Positions 9,138 to 17,739 of a stretch of 40,665 nt of DNA are shown piece by piece. A model generated the notes under the pieces. That model was not told the origin of the DNA. It worked only from the letters and a program-made list of their open reading frames with translations, and did no database searches. The number at the start of each line of letters is the position of its first letter. Positions within the stretch are counted from its first letter, which is position 1. The translations under genes and the position numbers were made by a program. The stretch lies in contig CAJXTR010000004.1 of assembly GCA_913060465.1 (NCBI GenBank), forward strand, positions 1 through 40,665. Reading direction: 5' to 3'. Origin of the DNA: an uncultured Cryomorphaceae bacterium (GTDB taxonomy: Bacteria; Bacteroidota; Bacteroidia; Flavobacteriales; Schleiferiaceae).

Positions 9138-10255
9138 CTTTTACTGTCGATTGCGTTTACGATGGTTCCAGCCGCTGCCTTCAAGGTTGGTGAATCGACC
9201 ATCTTAGTCCCTTCTTCAACACCGGTTATAATGATGGAGTCGTCTAGCCATTCCACCACGTGAACCTGCTTCTTTTGGAGAACGCTGTCGCGCTCCACTG
9301 TGTATACATATTCGTTATCGAAAACCACGTACGCTGGAACCTGCATGGCGTTTTCCACGGCAAGCCCTTCAATGGTTCCAGTGAGGTACATTCCCTCGCG
9401 CAATTCCTTGCCACGTACGGTGGCAATAACGTTAATGCTTTGACTTGCGCCGTCCACAATAGGACTGATGCGATCAATGCGTCCGGTCCAATTCCCCTCG
9501 ATATCCGGGCTAGTAAAATGAACCGATTGGCCCACGGTCAAGTCGTCCGCATAGGCCAAGGTCACTGCACTTTTTACCTCATACGCGCCCGTGCCCACAA
9601 ATGTTCCCAGAGCACGTCCCGGGCTGACCAGGTTTCCACGTTTCACATTTGCCGCGGCAACCACACCACTGAAAGGTGCGCGAATGCTAAATTTCTCCAA
9701 GCGCTCCTCTGCACTTTTTACTTGGTAGTAAGAACTCTGGATGCCTCGTGCAATCAAGAACTTTTCCAAAGTACCCGTTGCCTCCGGAAGCTGTGGAAGC
9801 GGCTTTGAAAGACTCAACGCATTCAAGTAAGATTCGAAAGCTTCGTAAGCATCAGTGTAATCCATCTTGATGTCTGGAAGAATGCCAACGATGCTATTGA
9901 TAAAGTTGCCTTTCAAACTCATAACATTGGCTTTCGCCTCTGCATTGTCGAGCTGTATCATCACCTCGCCTTTACTAAAGGAAACTCCCTCTAGGAACGG
10001 TCGGTCACCCCCTACGAAAGAACCGCTCACTTCGGCGAGCAAGTCTACCCGGTTCTCAGCATTCAGTTTCCCGTACAGTTCTAACGGAAGCGCCACGGTT
10101 TGGGGCGTAAAAGTGAAGGTATTGACTACAGGCGCAGTCTTGCTCTCCTTTATCTCAGCCTTGGTCGCCATGCCGGATAAGGTTTTCTTTACGAAGACAC
10201 CCACCACTAGGATGAGGACCGCGATGATGATGTTGCGAATGACTTTAATGTTCAT
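9134..10255 (-). CDS. RND efflux periplasmic adaptor (membrane fusion protein)
   Basis: This HlyD/AcrA-type adaptor bridges the inner membrane pump and the outer membrane channel. The 373 residues begin with a membrane anchor (NIIIAVLILVVGVFVKK, residues 8-24). They continue with a beta-barrel/lipoyl half motif (VDLLAEVSGSFVGGDR), a short helical hairpin (about 115-195) and the second lipoyl half FSIRAPFSGVVAAANVKRGNLVSPG, a signature of the family. The C-terminal beta-barrel and membrane-proximal domain contain REGMYLTGTIEGLAV. It starts inside the marR stop (ATGA, 4-base overlap) and ends inside the pump start, also by 4 bases. The hairpin looks short compared with AcrA; this is a visual estimate. 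Confidence 0.93.
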   Translation of the reverse strand: MNIKVIRNIIIAVLILVVGVFVKKTLSGMATKAEIKESKTAPVVNTFTFTPQTVALPLELYGKLNAENRVDLLAEVSGSFVGGDRPFLEGVSFSKGEVMIQLDNAEAKANVMSLKGNFINSIVGILPDIKMDYTDAYEAFESYLNALSLSKPLPQLPEATGTLEKFLIARGIQSSYYQVKSAEERLEKFSIRAPFSGVVAAANVKRGNLVSPGRALGTFVGTGAYEVKSAVTLAYADDLTVGQSVHFTSPDIEGNWTGRIDRISPIVDGASQSINVIATVRGKELREGMYLTGTIEGLAVENAMQVPAYVVFDNEYVYTVERDSVLQKKQVHVVEWLDDSIIITGVEEGTKMVDSPTLKAAAGTIVNAIDSKR

Positions 10256-10746
10256 GATTCACTCAGGTTATTGATAATTCTTTTTAATGTTTTCTCTGTA
10301 ACTGCGCGTTCCTCTTCCGTACAACCGTCAAAGGCTCGCTCAATGACTTGGTAGGCGCATTGGCCGATGACTTTGAAGAGTTCGAAACCCGCCTCTGTCA
10401 TTTCTATAAGGTTCTCCCGCTTACTTTCAGGATTTGCACGGCAACGAATCCAGCCATGATTTTCTATATCCTTGACTATTCTGCTGACCCGGTGACGGTC
10501 AAAATCGAGCATTTCTACCACCTCCCGCTGAACCACAGGCTTAGGATGGTTCACGGCCATATATCCCAAAACCGGGATGAAGGTCGAACTGATTTCATAC
10601 CCACGCTTGACCAATTCAGCACTTACTGCATCACGAATAAAGCGATGGGAGCGGCCGGTCAAATAACCAATGCTGTGGGTGATATCTGTAGGTTCGAGAA
10701 TCAAGGAATTCAAATTTGTTGCATAGTTACAACAATTCGAAGACAT
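10252..10746 (-). CDS. MarR-family transcriptional regulator
   Basis: This is a winged-helix repressor-type regulator. I choose the ATG giving MSSNCCNYATNLNS (165 residues). The longer frame adds 34 residues that run through the inverted repeats at 10827-10857 and do not look like protein. The segment VVQREVVEMLDFDRHRVSRIVKDIENHGWIRC is the helix-turn-helix plus wing typical of MarR (helix 3, recognition helix and beginning of wing), followed by NPESKRENLIEMTEAG. Two adjacent cysteines near the N-terminus (Cys5, Cys6) could be redox-sensitive, but this is a guess. Its stop overlaps the adaptor start by 4 bases, so it is the first gene of the efflux transcript and most likely controls it. Confidence 0.9.
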   Translation of the reverse strand: MSSNCCNYATNLNSLILEPTDITHSIGYLTGRSHRFIRDAVSAELVKRGYEISSTFIPVLGYMAVNHPKPVVQREVVEMLDFDRHRVSRIVKDIENHGWIRCRANPESKRENLIEMTEAGFELFKVIGQCAYQVIERAFDGCTEEERAVTEKTLKRIINNLSES

Positions 10747-10826
10747 CTTTAGTTCCCGCCATGTTAAAAATGCACCTGAGGTGATGAAAATAATTTGATA
10801 CCGAAACGAGTATTGTGGCGCACTTT

Positions 10827-10857
10827 GAGTTGAGATGAAGAACTTCAACTCTTCATC
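10827..10857. promoter_or_regulatory. Overlapping inverted repeats upstream of marR (candidate operator)
   Basis: Two perfect inverted repeats are interleaved about 80-110 bases before the marR start: GAGTTGA (10827-10833) with TCAACTC (10845-10851), and GATGAAGA (10834-10841) with TCTTCATC (10850-10857). A separate 11-base palindrome, CACCTGAGGTG, lies at 10773-10783, closer to the start codon. Any of these could be a MarR-family binding site or fold in the leader. The palindromes are directly seen; their function is inferred. Confidence 0.45.
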
Positions 10858-10871
10858 TATTAGATAAAATA

Positions 10872-10885
10872 AGTAATCACTTACT
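10872..10885. promoter_or_regulatory. Palindrome at the end of tetR resembling the tetR operator
   Basis: AGTAA-TCAC-TTACT is a perfect 5-bp inverted repeat spanning the tetR stop codon. Its reverse complement, AGTAAGTGATTACT, agrees at 11 of 14 positions with TGTAAGTGTTCACT in front of tetR (11409-11422). It lies about 125 bases before the marR start, where TetR could act on the efflux transcript. Confidence 0.5.
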
Positions 10886-11408
10886 CATTTATAAGAACTT
10901 CGCGTAACCCTGCAATGAGTAATTCTCCCTGGTCTTTTTGGCCAGAATGCGCCAATAGAAGGGCACGATCGAGCGTGGAAATGAGTACGCGAGATACGGC
11001 ACCCGCGTTGGCGTGGCCTATTTCACCAACAGCCCAGCTCAAGCGCTCCACGATAAAACCGTCCTCGACAAAAAAACTTGGATCTTCATTTGCAATTCGA
11101 ATGGACGCAAGCCATGGTATAAACGTCGTAGGATCCGATAAATACTGGTCATACAACCCAAGATAGTCGCGAATGATGTGTTCAGGGTTGGGATCATTTA
11201 GTGCGGCATAAGCAAGTCCGGCTCGACACGTGTTCCCGTGCTTCACCACTGCACTTGCAAGCGCTTTCTTGCTCCCAAAGTGACGGAAAATCAATGCTTC
11301 GCTGGTACCTGCTAAACGACCAATCTTGGCAGTTGAAGCAGCCGCATAGCCCAAATCACAAAAGATCTTTTGAGCGCTTTTTAAGAGTATTTGTTGCTTT
11401 TCCGTCAT
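10881..11408 (-). CDS. TetR-family transcriptional regulator
   Basis: The 175-residue protein has the TetR plan: an N-terminal DNA-binding domain (residues 1-50) followed by an all-helical ligand/dimer domain. The motif ILLKSAQKIFCDLGYAAAS, then IGRLAGTSEALIFRHFGSKKAL, is the canonical TetR helix 1, recognition helix and following FxxKxxL. The C-terminal domain is shorter than usual (about 125 residues) and gives no ligand clue. The gene lies on the same strand as, and 134 bases before, the marR-efflux run. A palindrome sits directly upstream of its start and a related one overlaps its stop, which suggests autoregulation and control of the neighbouring transcript. Confidence 0.9.
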   Translation of the reverse strand: MTEKQQILLKSAQKIFCDLGYAAASTAKIGRLAGTSEALIFRHFGSKKALASAVVKHGNTCRAGLAYAALNDPNPEHIIRDYLGLYDQYLSDPTTFIPWLASIRIANEDPSFFVEDGFIVERLSWAVGEIGHANAGAVSRVLISTLDRALLLAHSGQKDQGELLIAGLREVLINE

Positions 11409-11426
11409 TGTAAGTGTTCACTCACA
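11409..11426. promoter_or_regulatory. Palindromic candidate TetR operator in front of tetR
   Basis: TGTAAGTG-TT-CACTCACA is an 18-base palindrome with one mismatched pair besides the central two bases, directly adjoining the tetR start codon. TetR-type repressors usually bind such sites over their own promoter. A related copy lies at 10872-10885. Confidence 0.6.
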
Positions 11427-11452
11427 ATGCTACGATAAAATATCAAATGATT

Positions 11453-14293
11453 TTAATGCGCTTGCAACCAGTTATCACCAGTGCCGACCTCAGCGACCAT
11501 TGGAACCGCTAGATCAACCGCTGCCTCCATCTTTTCTACGACCAAAGACTTCAGTGCTTCAAGTTCATCTTGTACAGCATCAAACACCAATTCATCGTGC
11601 ACCTGCAACAACATTCTAGATTTCATATTCGCAGCACGCATGGCTCGGTCAACCTCAATCATAGCGAGCTTAATGATATCGGCAGCTGATCCTTGAATAG
11701 GGGCATTTACTGCATTACGCTCACTGTGACCGCGGACCACCGCATTTCTACTATCAATATCTTTCAGGTAGCGGCGACGACCCGTGATGGTTTCTACATA
11801 ACCATGCTCACGCGCGAAAGCGACCTGATCGTCCATGTATTTCTTAATGCCTGGGTACGTACGGAAATATCCGTCGATAGCAGCCTTTGCCTCTTTTCGG
11901 CTCATATCTGTCTGCTGGCTCAAACCAAAAGCACTGACGCCATAAACAATACCAAAGTTCACCGTTTTGGCGTTCGAACGTTGCTCTCGGGTAACCTCCT
12001 CCGGTGCCACTTCAAAAACCTTAGCCGCTGTAGCACGGTGGATATCTTCCCCGTTTTGGAAGGCTTGGATCATAGCTTCATCTTTTGCCAACGCAGCTAT
12101 AACACGAAGTTCGATCTGGCTGTAATCCGCAGCCATGAGTACGTGGTTTTCATCGGCCGGCACAAACATGGCGCGAACCTTGCGGCCATTTTCTGTTCGG
12201 ATCGGGATGTTTTGAAGGTTCGGGTTGGTAGAAGAAAGACGTCCGGTGGCCGCAACGGTTTGATTGAAGCTAGTGTGTATACGCCCTGTTTTGCCGTGGA
12301 CTAGCTCTGGCAGTGCATCCACGTAAGTGCTTTTGAGTTTTTTCAACTCGCGGTAATCCAAAATCTTGTTGATGATAGGATGCGTTTTCTTTAGCCCTTC
12401 AAGAATCGCTTCGGAGGTCGCGTATTGACCCGTTTTCGTCTTTTTGGGTTTGTCCATGAGTTTGAGTTCATCGAAAAGCACCTCGCCTAATTGGCGCGGA
12501 GAACCCACATTAAATGGTCTTCCAGCGATCTCAACAATTTCTGCTTCGAGCTGGTCGATGAGTGTGCCCAATTCCTCACTGTAACTATTCAAAGACGGAA
12601 CGTCTACGGCAATCCCCTCGCGCTCCATACGGGCCAAGACATGGACTAAGGGCATCTCAATGTTGCGGAATACACTTTCAACGCCTGTTTCGTGCAGCAT
12701 CGGCTCAAACAAAGCTTTTAACTGTAGGGTAATGTCCGCATCTTCGGCCGCATAATCTAAAATTTCAGCAGGCGACAGGTCCCGCATGTTCTTTTGATTC
12801 TTTCCCTTGCCTATAAGCGATTCGATGGAAATGCACTGGTAGTTCAAATAGGTTTCCGCAAGGATGTCCATGCCGTGGCGCATGTCCGGCTGGATCAAAT
12901 AATGAGCGATCATGGTGTCGAAAATTGGACCCGCGACTTCAACGCCGTAGTTCATCAAAACGCTGATATCATATTTGATGTTTTGTCCAATTTTTTCAAT
13001 GCCCGTATGCGTCCAAAATGGTGCAAAAGCGTTGATCATCTCCTCAGCCGCCGCGCGGTCCTCGGGAACCGCCACGTAGTAGGCCTTACCCTTGTCATAA
13101 GAGAAACTCATTCCTACAATTTCCGCATCCAATACATCCAGCGATGTGGTTTCTGTATCGAAAGCAACGGAAGATTTTTCAGAAAGTAAGGCGGCTAATT
13201 GACGGGCCTCCGGGAGTGTTTCTACCAGCTGGTAGAGGTGGTCTGTCGTTGCAACCGAATCCCGGCTCGAAAGGCTGACTGTTGCCTCGGGAGTTGGGGA
13301 ATCATCTCCACCAAAAAGACTCATTTGGTCGTTCGAGGTAAGATTCACCTTCGTGCTTGCCGCCTTAGGCGCAGCCGGTGCATCATCGCTAGATTCATTT
13401 TGCCCTAAACCTAATCGGCGTCCCAACGTGCGGAACTCAAGCTCCTCAAAAATGCCCAAAAGTGCATCTTGATCCCAAGGGTCACGGGTTAATGTGTGGG
13501 GTGCAAGATCAATGGGAACATCAACAATAATACGGGCCAATTTCTTCGACAACACCCCAAGCTCCGCATTATCACGAATCTTCTCGCCTAACTTTCCTTT
13601 GATCTCATCCGCATGCGCGAGTGTTTCCTCAAGCGACCCGTACTGTGCAAGCAATTTCTGAGCGGTCTTGGCCCCGACACCCGGCAATCCAGGAATATTG
13701 TCGACGCTATCCCCCATCATTCCAAGGTAGTCGATGACCTGCTCTACTCGGCTCAAACCGAACTTTTCACAAACCTCAGCCTCGCCCCAAACCTCTGGAG
13801 GATTGCCGCCTCGACCGGGTCGGTACATAAAAATGTTTGGGCTCACGAGCTGACCGAAATCCTTATCGGGGGTCATCATGTAGGTCGTAAATCCTTCTTG
13901 CTCCGCCTTCTTCGCCAAGGTGCCTATGACATCGTCTGCCTCAAAACCCGGCACACCAAGCGCAGGGATATTAAAGGCTTCTAGAATTTTATGGATGTAG
14001 GGTACTGCAATCTTGATCGCTTCAGGCGTAGCATCGCGGTTCGCCTTGTACTCTGGGAAGATTTCGTGGCGCTCCGTGGGCTGCGGTAGATCGAAACACA
14101 CAGCAATGTGCGTAGGGTTTTCCTTGGACAACAAATCCAGCAAGGCCGTTGTAAACCCATAGATGGCGCTCGTATCCATGCCCCCAGAAGTAATGCGTGG
14201 GTTTTTCGCGAAAGCGAAGTAGGCACGGAAAATCAATGCATAGGCATCGAGCAAAAAGAGTTTTTTATCGTGATCCGGGGTTTCTTGGCCCAT
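11453..14293 (-). CDS. polA: DNA polymerase I
   Basis: This 946-residue family A polymerase acts in Okazaki fragment processing and repair. Three domains are seen in order. The 5'-3' nuclease (about 1-295) carries LLDAYALIFRAYFAF, FEADDVIGTLA and the helix-hairpin-helix GLPGVGAKTAQKLL. After a linker of low complexity (about 296-350) comes the 3'-5' exonuclease (about 355-550), with active-site residues in VAFDTETTSLD (Asp379, Glu381) and NIKYDISVL, so proofreading looks intact. The polymerase domain follows, with MAADYSQIELR (palm Asp723), the O-helix RSNAKTVNFGIVYG and VHDELVFD (Asp900). It ends 44 bases before the tetR start on the same strand, with no terminator between, and is divergent from the metallophosphoesterase gene. 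Confidence 0.98.
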   Translation of the reverse strand: MGQETPDHDKKLFLLDAYALIFRAYFAFAKNPRITSGGMDTSAIYGFTTALLDLLSKENPTHIAVCFDLPQPTERHEIFPEYKANRDATPEAIKIAVPYIHKILEAFNIPALGVPGFEADDVIGTLAKKAEQEGFTTYMMTPDKDFGQLVSPNIFMYRPGRGGNPPEVWGEAEVCEKFGLSRVEQVIDYLGMMGDSVDNIPGLPGVGAKTAQKLLAQYGSLEETLAHADEIKGKLGEKIRDNAELGVLSKKLARIIVDVPIDLAPHTLTRDPWDQDALLGIFEELEFRTLGRRLGLGQNESSDDAPAAPKAASTKVNLTSNDQMSLFGGDDSPTPEATVSLSSRDSVATTDHLYQLVETLPEARQLAALLSEKSSVAFDTETTSLDVLDAEIVGMSFSYDKGKAYYVAVPEDRAAAEEMINAFAPFWTHTGIEKIGQNIKYDISVLMNYGVEVAGPIFDTMIAHYLIQPDMRHGMDILAETYLNYQCISIESLIGKGKNQKNMRDLSPAEILDYAAEDADITLQLKALFEPMLHETGVESVFRNIEMPLVHVLARMEREGIAVDVPSLNSYSEELGTLIDQLEAEIVEIAGRPFNVGSPRQLGEVLFDELKLMDKPKKTKTGQYATSEAILEGLKKTHPIINKILDYRELKKLKSTYVDALPELVHGKTGRIHTSFNQTVAATGRLSSTNPNLQNIPIRTENGRKVRAMFVPADENHVLMAADYSQIELRVIAALAKDEAMIQAFQNGEDIHRATAAKVFEVAPEEVTREQRSNAKTVNFGIVYGVSAFGLSQQTDMSRKEAKAAIDGYFRTYPGIKKYMDDQVAFAREHGYVETITGRRRYLKDIDSRNAVVRGHSERNAVNAPIQGSAADIIKLAMIEVDRAMRAANMKSRMLLQVHDELVFDAVQDELEALKSLVVEKMEAAVDLAVPMVAEVGTGDNWLQAH

Positions 14294-14388
14294 ATATTGC
14301 TAGTTAGAATTGTCAGAAATTTAAAGCAGGTAAGTTAGGGACTTCGTATCAATTACCCATTTTTGTAGCCTAAAACAATCGGGCCAAA

Positions 14389-15645
14389 ATGGCGTTGTTC
14401 CTAAGCATACATACAGATATAATGATCTTCCGCATACTCTTTACTTTGGGTATGGTTCTCGCCATAGACCTTTACGCCTACCAAGCCTTCCGCACCGTTT
14501 TTAAAAGTCCCGCAACACCCTGGATTTACTGGGGCATCACAGCCGCCTATGTAGCACTGAGCCTTGTGGTTACTGCCATGATGATGAACGGCAAAGTAGA
14601 TTATAAGGTGGGCAGCATTCTTTTCGGTGCCTCCATTTTACTTGCTGTCCCTAAGCTAATCGCCATCATCCCTCTTCTTCTCGAAGATATCACGCGAATT
14701 ATTCAATATGCGGTCCGATTATTCACTGTGCAGCCCGCAATACTCCCCGAACGCAGAGCCTTCATTTCAAAGATCGCTCTAGGGCTTGCAGCCGTTCCCT
14801 TCTTGGGAATCCTAGACGGCATTTGGAAGGGTCGTTACCGCTACCGCGTTATCAGCCACACCCTTGAATACGAAGATTTACCAGACGCTTTCGACGGTTT
14901 CACCATTGCACAGATTTCAGACATCCACAGCGGCTCATTCGACAACCAAGAAAAGGTGCAATATGGGGTGGATATGGTTACTGAACTCGGCGCAGATGCC
15001 GTGGTGTTTACAGGCGATATGGTTAACAACATCGCTGATGAAGCAGAGCCATGGATCCCAACCTTCCAACGATTGAAAGGAAAATTGGGCATCTTCTCTA
15101 TTCTTGGAAACCACGACTACGGCGATTATTGGAAGTTTCCTTCTCCTGAAGCCAAGGTGGCAAACCTGGACCGACTCAAGGAGATTCACAAGGAGATGGG
15201 CATGGACCTTCTGTTGAATGAAAGCCGCTACTTCGAGCGCAACGGACAGCGTATTTACCTCGCAGGTGTCGAGAACTGGGGGCTACCTCCTTTTCCTCCT
15301 TATGGGGATTTGGATAAAGCACTGGAACAGATTCCGGAAGATGCGTTCACCGTATTGCTAAGCCACGACCCAAGCCACTTTGATGCGAAGGTCAAGCAAC
15401 ACCCGAACAAGGTGCACCTCACCTTAAGTGGCCATACCCACGGCATGCAGTTTGGTATTGAAATTCCTGGATGGATCAAATGGTCTCCGGTGAAATTCAA
15501 ATACCCAAAATGGGCGGGTGTGTACCGCGAAGAAGATGGTAAAGTCTTACACGTGAACCGTGGCTTTGGCTATTTAGCCTTCCCAGGTCGCGTTGGAATG
15601 TGGCCTGAAATCACCCACATTACGCTCAAAAAGAAATTGGCTTAA
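14389..15645 (+). CDS. Membrane-anchored calcineurin-like metallophosphoesterase (YkuE/YaeI type)
   Basis: This is a phosphoesterase with an N-terminal membrane part and a catalytic domain that probably faces the periplasm. Hydrophobic segments lie at about residues 12-30, 43-62, 75-93 and 125-142 of 418. All metallophosphoesterase motifs are visible: QISDIHSGS (DxH), FTGDMVNN (GD), LGNHDYGD (GNHD), LLSHDP (H) and LSGHTHGMQFG (GHTH). Related proteins act on UDP-sugar lipids or other phosphoesters, but the substrate here is unknown. The start is uncertain: ATG at 14422, giving MIFRILFTLG, would begin right at the first membrane segment and is a good alternative. The stop codon overlaps that of the convergent cyclase-dioxygenase gene by 4 bases. 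Confidence 0.9.
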   Translation: MALFLSIHTDIMIFRILFTLGMVLAIDLYAYQAFRTVFKSPATPWIYWGITAAYVALSLVVTAMMMNGKVDYKVGSILFGASILLAVPKLIAIIPLLLEDITRIIQYAVRLFTVQPAILPERRAFISKIALGLAAVPFLGILDGIWKGRYRYRVISHTLEYEDLPDAFDGFTIAQISDIHSGSFDNQEKVQYGVDMVTELGADAVVFTGDMVNNIADEAEPWIPTFQRLKGKLGIFSILGNHDYGDYWKFPSPEAKVANLDRLKEIHKEMGMDLLLNESRYFERNGQRIYLAGVENWGLPPFPPYGDLDKALEQIPEDAFTVLLSHDPSHFDAKVKQHPNKVHLTLSGHTHGMQFGIEIPGWIKWSPVKFKYPKWAGVYREEDGKVLHVNRGFGYLAFPGRVGMWPEITHITLKKKLA

Positions 15646-17624
15646 TCCTGCTTTTGGTAGAGTCGCGACATAAAATAAATGTGCGGCAGACTTAAGGCGC
15701 TGAGGAAAATCAAGAAGTAACTACTCCATTGGGAGAGGGAGTTACGGTCAAATTGGAAAATCACCAGGAATAAGGCAATTGCACCTAGCGTGAACGGCAA
15801 TGCCTTCATGAACATTTGAACATGGGACCAGCGGTGTGCCTTCTTCAAATGATCCCACCCCGAAGTGCTGTGTTGCAAAATAAAATACGTACCGAAGGCG
15901 ACGGCTAAGGATTGTTCGCCAAGCAGCACCAAGGTCAGAATAGAAACCAACCATGGTAAAGACCCAAACCAAAGCCCCCCGACAATTCCAACAGCTGCAG
16001 CCGAGCGATAAAACGTTGTACTGAAGTCAGCGGAAATGGCAACTTCCTGAATGCCCATTGAGGCGAGAACAATATTCACCTCTGACATATGGGGCAAAAG
16101 CAATAGCGCGAAAAGAATAATGCCCCAGGTAATAGACAGCACAGGACTAGGTAAGTTCCACTCCCGCATATCTGTTTCTCCAAAATGCCAAGCACTGTAT
16201 AAAACGAACGCTAACAAACCTGCTATAGGACTTGCCGCCCAAAACAGTAATACAAGTGCCATGATGCCACTGTAGCGTAAAATAAACTTTGGAAGTCGCA
16301 TACCATTGGCATGCCCATAACCGTCGAGCGCGCCATGAGGTATACCCACCAAAAACAGCATGAAAAGCAAAATACCCAATGAAATCGCCGAAGCCCATTG
16401 AGGAATAACGACTTGTAACCCAAAGGCGACTACCACAAATGCAATAGGCGCCCACCGCGCCGGCCTAGATTTCAAAAACGCGAAAAAGGAAGCCACCACT
16501 GCCCAAAGGAACTTCATGATGGGTAAACCCGAAAACATTCCTATTTCCCATCGCAACGAACTCTTTTCATCTAGGAAATCATAAATCCCTTCATGACTTT
16601 GATTCGTGAAGAGCTTTACAAATATCTCTTTTCCCCAATGCGGCTTCGTTTTAAGAATGTGTAATAAAAGGTGATCGTAGAAATAATGTCGACCTATTCC
16701 TGTACGCGGCCAACTCCACATAGAACGTGTGTTCGCCTTGATTTCATTGTTCCATTCGTTCGCAATGGCATATGCCTGGTCAAACATGTGCTTAAACCCA
16801 TAGCCTGTGGTTGCTTTTATAAGCCCCGCGCGCGTTCCCATGGAAACGACCCTAGAATCTGGAAAATGCTGTTTGGCATGTTGTGACATAGGAATGACGC
16901 CACGCTCTTCATGATGAACATCATAAGGCCCGTCCAAAGAGAACAGATAACTTCTCAAATGAGTATGGGCAAGATCTTCAGGCAAAACCTCGGCACCGAA
17001 CCTCGTGACCTCTACTAAAGCCTCATGCTCAGAAATAGGGAGGATGTACATGAACTGTGTGAAATCATTCTGTGGAATATCAAAATCCATCAATACCATT
17101 TCACTCGGATCCCAGTTGGGCCAATCTGTCTTTACACGCCAACCGGTAAAACTCTGTAGAACAAGATCACCTGTAGGCTCATTGATCTCCGGCATTCGAC
17201 TATCATAAACCTTTGAAGCGACCCAAAACTCATTATCTGAATAAACCGCCACACCCTCTGGTAAGCTTTTGTAGCCTGTGAACCGCGCCCGTATGTTAGT
17301 TATGTTGGAGTTCCTAGCCACTAAGTCCTTCGTGTAGCTATAAAGCGCGGTGCTCTCCAGCATGCCATAGCGCTTGCTTTGCATGTGCTCAGTTTCTCCT
17401 CCGAAATTCACCTTTCGCCACTCCTTTAATAATAGGGGACCTAAACTTGTCCGGATGGGATCATTTTTATCCGCCCAAAAACAAAATGTTTTATCGTTGC
17501 TAAGTTTTGCTTCGGATTCGATAATCAGAACACGCAAATTGGCCAAAACACCTCGCTCTTCTAATGCAAGAAGTAACAAACTGTTGGAGGCACCGAGACC
17601 AATTAATGCAATATCGAATTTCAT
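15642..17624 (-). CDS. Fused lycopene beta-cyclase (CrtY) - beta-carotene 15,15'-dioxygenase (Brp/Blh)
   Basis: This is one uninterrupted 660-residue ORF with two enzymes. Residues 1 to about 375 form a CrtY-type flavoprotein lycopene cyclase: nucleotide-binding start IALIGLGASNS, the family motif NDKTFCFW (43-50), FMYILPISEHEALVEVT (191-207), and the C-terminal MGTRAGLIKATTGYGF (262-277). Residues about 385-660 form a multi-helix Brp/Blh dioxygenase that cleaves beta-carotene to two retinals. Its iron-ligand histidine motifs are all present: GIPHGALD (His430), SAWHFGETD (His480), FILQHSTSGWDH (His585, His592) and SLPHIYF (His648). Both halves are about the size of the free-standing enzymes, so neither is truncated. 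The gene is divergent from the proteorhodopsin gene, which needs retinal. No phytoene synthase or desaturase is in the window, so lycopene must come from genes elsewhere. The identity of each half is firm; function as a bifunctional enzyme is inferred. Confidence 0.93.
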   Translation of the reverse strand: MKFDIALIGLGASNSLLLLALEERGVLANLRVLIIESEAKLSNDKTFCFWADKNDPIRTSLGPLLLKEWRKVNFGGETEHMQSKRYGMLESTALYSYTKDLVARNSNITNIRARFTGYKSLPEGVAVYSDNEFWVASKVYDSRMPEINEPTGDLVLQSFTGWRVKTDWPNWDPSEMVLMDFDIPQNDFTQFMYILPISEHEALVEVTRFGAEVLPEDLAHTHLRSYLFSLDGPYDVHHEERGVIPMSQHAKQHFPDSRVVSMGTRAGLIKATTGYGFKHMFDQAYAIANEWNNEIKANTRSMWSWPRTGIGRHYFYDHLLLHILKTKPHWGKEIFVKLFTNQSHEGIYDFLDEKSSLRWEIGMFSGLPIMKFLWAVVASFFAFLKSRPARWAPIAFVVVAFGLQVVIPQWASAISLGILLFMLFLVGIPHGALDGYGHANGMRLPKFILRYSGIMALVLLFWAASPIAGLLAFVLYSAWHFGETDMREWNLPSPVLSITWGIILFALLLLPHMSEVNIVLASMGIQEVAISADFSTTFYRSAAAVGIVGGLWFGSLPWLVSILTLVLLGEQSLAVAFGTYFILQHSTSGWDHLKKAHRWSHVQMFMKALPFTLGAIALFLVIFQFDRNSLSQWSSYFLIFLSALSLPHIYFMSRLYQKQD

Positions 17625-17739
17625 TATAAAATGTACATGTGACCTTTTATATTTACATAAACAAATAATATTCGCTTTTGTTCTAAGACATAGGCTTTTG
17701 CACTCTTTTAGCCCCTGAAAGCGTGTTTTTTAAGTATTT

